Below, piece by piece: positions 62,890-64,000 of a stretch of 64,000 bases of DNA. The DNA is from Kryptolebias marmoratus (lineage: Eukaryota > Chordata > Actinopteri > Cyprinodontiformes > Rivulidae): contig NC_051452.1 of NCBI RefSeq assembly GCF_001649575.2, positions 13,283,757 to 13,347,756 on the forward strand. The letters are read 5' to 3'. The notes under the pieces are model-generated. The model was not told the DNA's origin. It searched no databases and was given only the letters and a program-made list of their open reading frames with translations. How positions within the stretch are numbered: the first letter of the stretch is position 1; every line of letters begins with the position of its first letter. Position numbers and translations under genes: made by a program.

Positions 62890-63440
62890 GACAAGTCTTA
62901 AAGCGATCTGTGGAAAAGTTATGAACGATAATAATAACCTACTTACAGCTCATTGAACAACCTCATTTTGGTGACTGTGCCGACTAGTTGGGAGATACAG
63001 AATTGCGAAAAAATACGCAAATTTACTTGGAATCTTATCGATATAAAACACTTGCGTTTACTGCGACCCTCCTGCTAATGATTCTTATTGTTGCAATTTA
63101 GTCACAATGTCTCAATTTATTCTCCTTTTTGTCTCCAACCGTTCACAATTTGGTTTCATAAGTCATTAAGACCTCCTAAAGTTTTCCCACATTTCTTGTA
63201 CTCTCTGGATCAGGGAAACTAAAATGGTTCTAGACGCTGGCAACACAATTTTGCTGCGCCATTTTTTCAAAATTCCAAGTGACACAATCGCAATCATCCT
63301 GAAAACCCTCACAAAGGTTTTAAGACATTTCAGAGACTCCCTCTTAATTGCCACCATCAGCCTCGTCGTTAAGAAGTACCGCTTTTAGTCCAGTGGTGTG
63401 CTAACGGCTAGCCTGAGCTAGGCTTAAACCAAAGTGGGTT
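62890..63440. mobile_element. Diverged long-inverted-repeat element
   Basis: Left CTGTGGAAAAGTTATGAACG, TTGAACAACCTCATTTTGG; right GTGCTAACGGCTAGCCTGAG C. Same family as 49940-50830. Confidence 0.45.
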
Positions 63441-63732
63441 GCTGTCGTCTTAAAGTAACTCCAGCTCTCAAAAGATTCATATTAGTTCATGCAAACCCTG
63501 TTCTATGAACAGCTAACTGTTGTTATTTCTATATAAAACAACTGTGTAGTGAAAAATTTGTGGCAATGTAGATGTGTATGAAACAGTGTTTACATGAACC
63601 GCAATAAAACCACAAGGCGCCAATGGTGGCCTAAAACATAGATTAATCTTTTCGGCCATCCCAATCATTTGAGGAAACTCTGCTTTCTAGTTTTTATTAT
63701 GCTTAAAGTATAGTTTCCTTAAATAAATGGGA

Positions 63733-64000
63733 TGATGGCCATCTTGTGTTTTTGACGTGTCAACCAGATTTTTAATAGCGACCTTACTTATGCTTAGACG
63801 CATCCACACACCAAAATAGAAGTCGCATATTTTTCCAAGTTATTCAGCTCACAAGGTTTACATATATATGTGGCAGTGGCCATCTTGGACTTTGACATAG
63901 CACACCCAATTTTTTTATAGTGACCTTACTTGTGCCTAAACGCGTCCACACAATAAAATGGAAGCCGGTAAGTCGCTTATTTTCCAAGTTATCCAGCTCA
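63733..64000. repeat. Tandem repeat, about 141-bp unit, running off the window
   Basis: Two diverged units: GGCCATCTTG at 63737 and again at 63878; both continue GCGACCTTACTTATGC / GTGACCTTACTTGTGC, then CGCATCCACAC / CGCGTCCACAC and TTCCAAGTTATTCAGCTCA / TTCCAAGTTATCCAGCTCA. Confidence 0.75.

Noticed and set aside
1..64000. CRISPR arrays, operons, bacterial mobile elements
   Set aside because: The window is vertebrate nuclear DNA with spliced genes; no regularly spaced identical direct repeats were found.
57061..64000. dnajc3 first exon, expected by comparison with human gene order
   Set aside because: No signal peptide followed by TPR-like sequence found on either strand; it may lie beyond the right edge.

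Overview
The window is nuclear DNA of a ray-finned (teleost, probably percomorph) fish. Evidence: vertebrate split genes with GT-AG introns, the gene order abcc4 - cldn10 - dzip1 that is also found on human 13q32, and typical fish repeats (Tc1-like elements, hAT-type MITEs, tRNA-derived SINEs, solo LTRs). I assembled four protein-coding gene models by hand from exon homology and splice sites; all are phase-consistent. There are three small N positions or gaps (30482, 31722 and 58662-58708).

Layout. (1) 659-16988, minus strand: the 5' part of abcc4 (MRP4). Eight coding exons encode the first 387 residues, covering the N-terminus and most of the first transmembrane domain. The ATP-binding domains lie off the left edge. 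Its upstream flank (about 17190-17275) carries a GC box and three evenly spaced inverted CCAAT boxes. (2) 17000-27660: gene desert made of decayed transposons. (3) 27665-33642 and 38495-40710, plus strand: two tandem claudin-10-like genes of five coding exons each, with identical lengths for exons 1-3 (232, 162 and 82 bp). The first has an unusually long Ser/Arg-rich cytoplasmic tail (335 aa in total); the second (257 aa) is a more regular claudin-10. (4) 42612-56224, minus strand: complete dzip1 (iguana), 19 coding exons, 914 aa, with the start codon alone in its own exon. It converges on the second claudin gene. (5) 56225-64000: dzip1 upstream flank and repeat-rich DNA with no gene I can name; dnajc3, the next gene in the human order, was not seen.

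The genes are not an operon and need not act together. abcc4 encodes a plasma-membrane efflux pump for cyclic nucleotides, prostanoids and organic anions. The claudins are tight-junction proteins; fish claudin-10 paralogues are associated with paracellular cation permeability in salt-transporting epithelia. dzip1 encodes a basal-body zinc-finger protein needed for primary cilia and Hedgehog signalling.

The most interesting structure outside the genes is in the repeats: a MITE-like family carrying a CGGBP1-like zinc-finger remnant (two copies, one with a nested retroinsertion and the other serving as its empty site), an unnamed four-copy repeat, degenerate AGCTAAAA-type simple-repeat blocks in dzip1 introns and downstream, and a long-inverted-repeat element that fills nearly all of one dzip1 intron.
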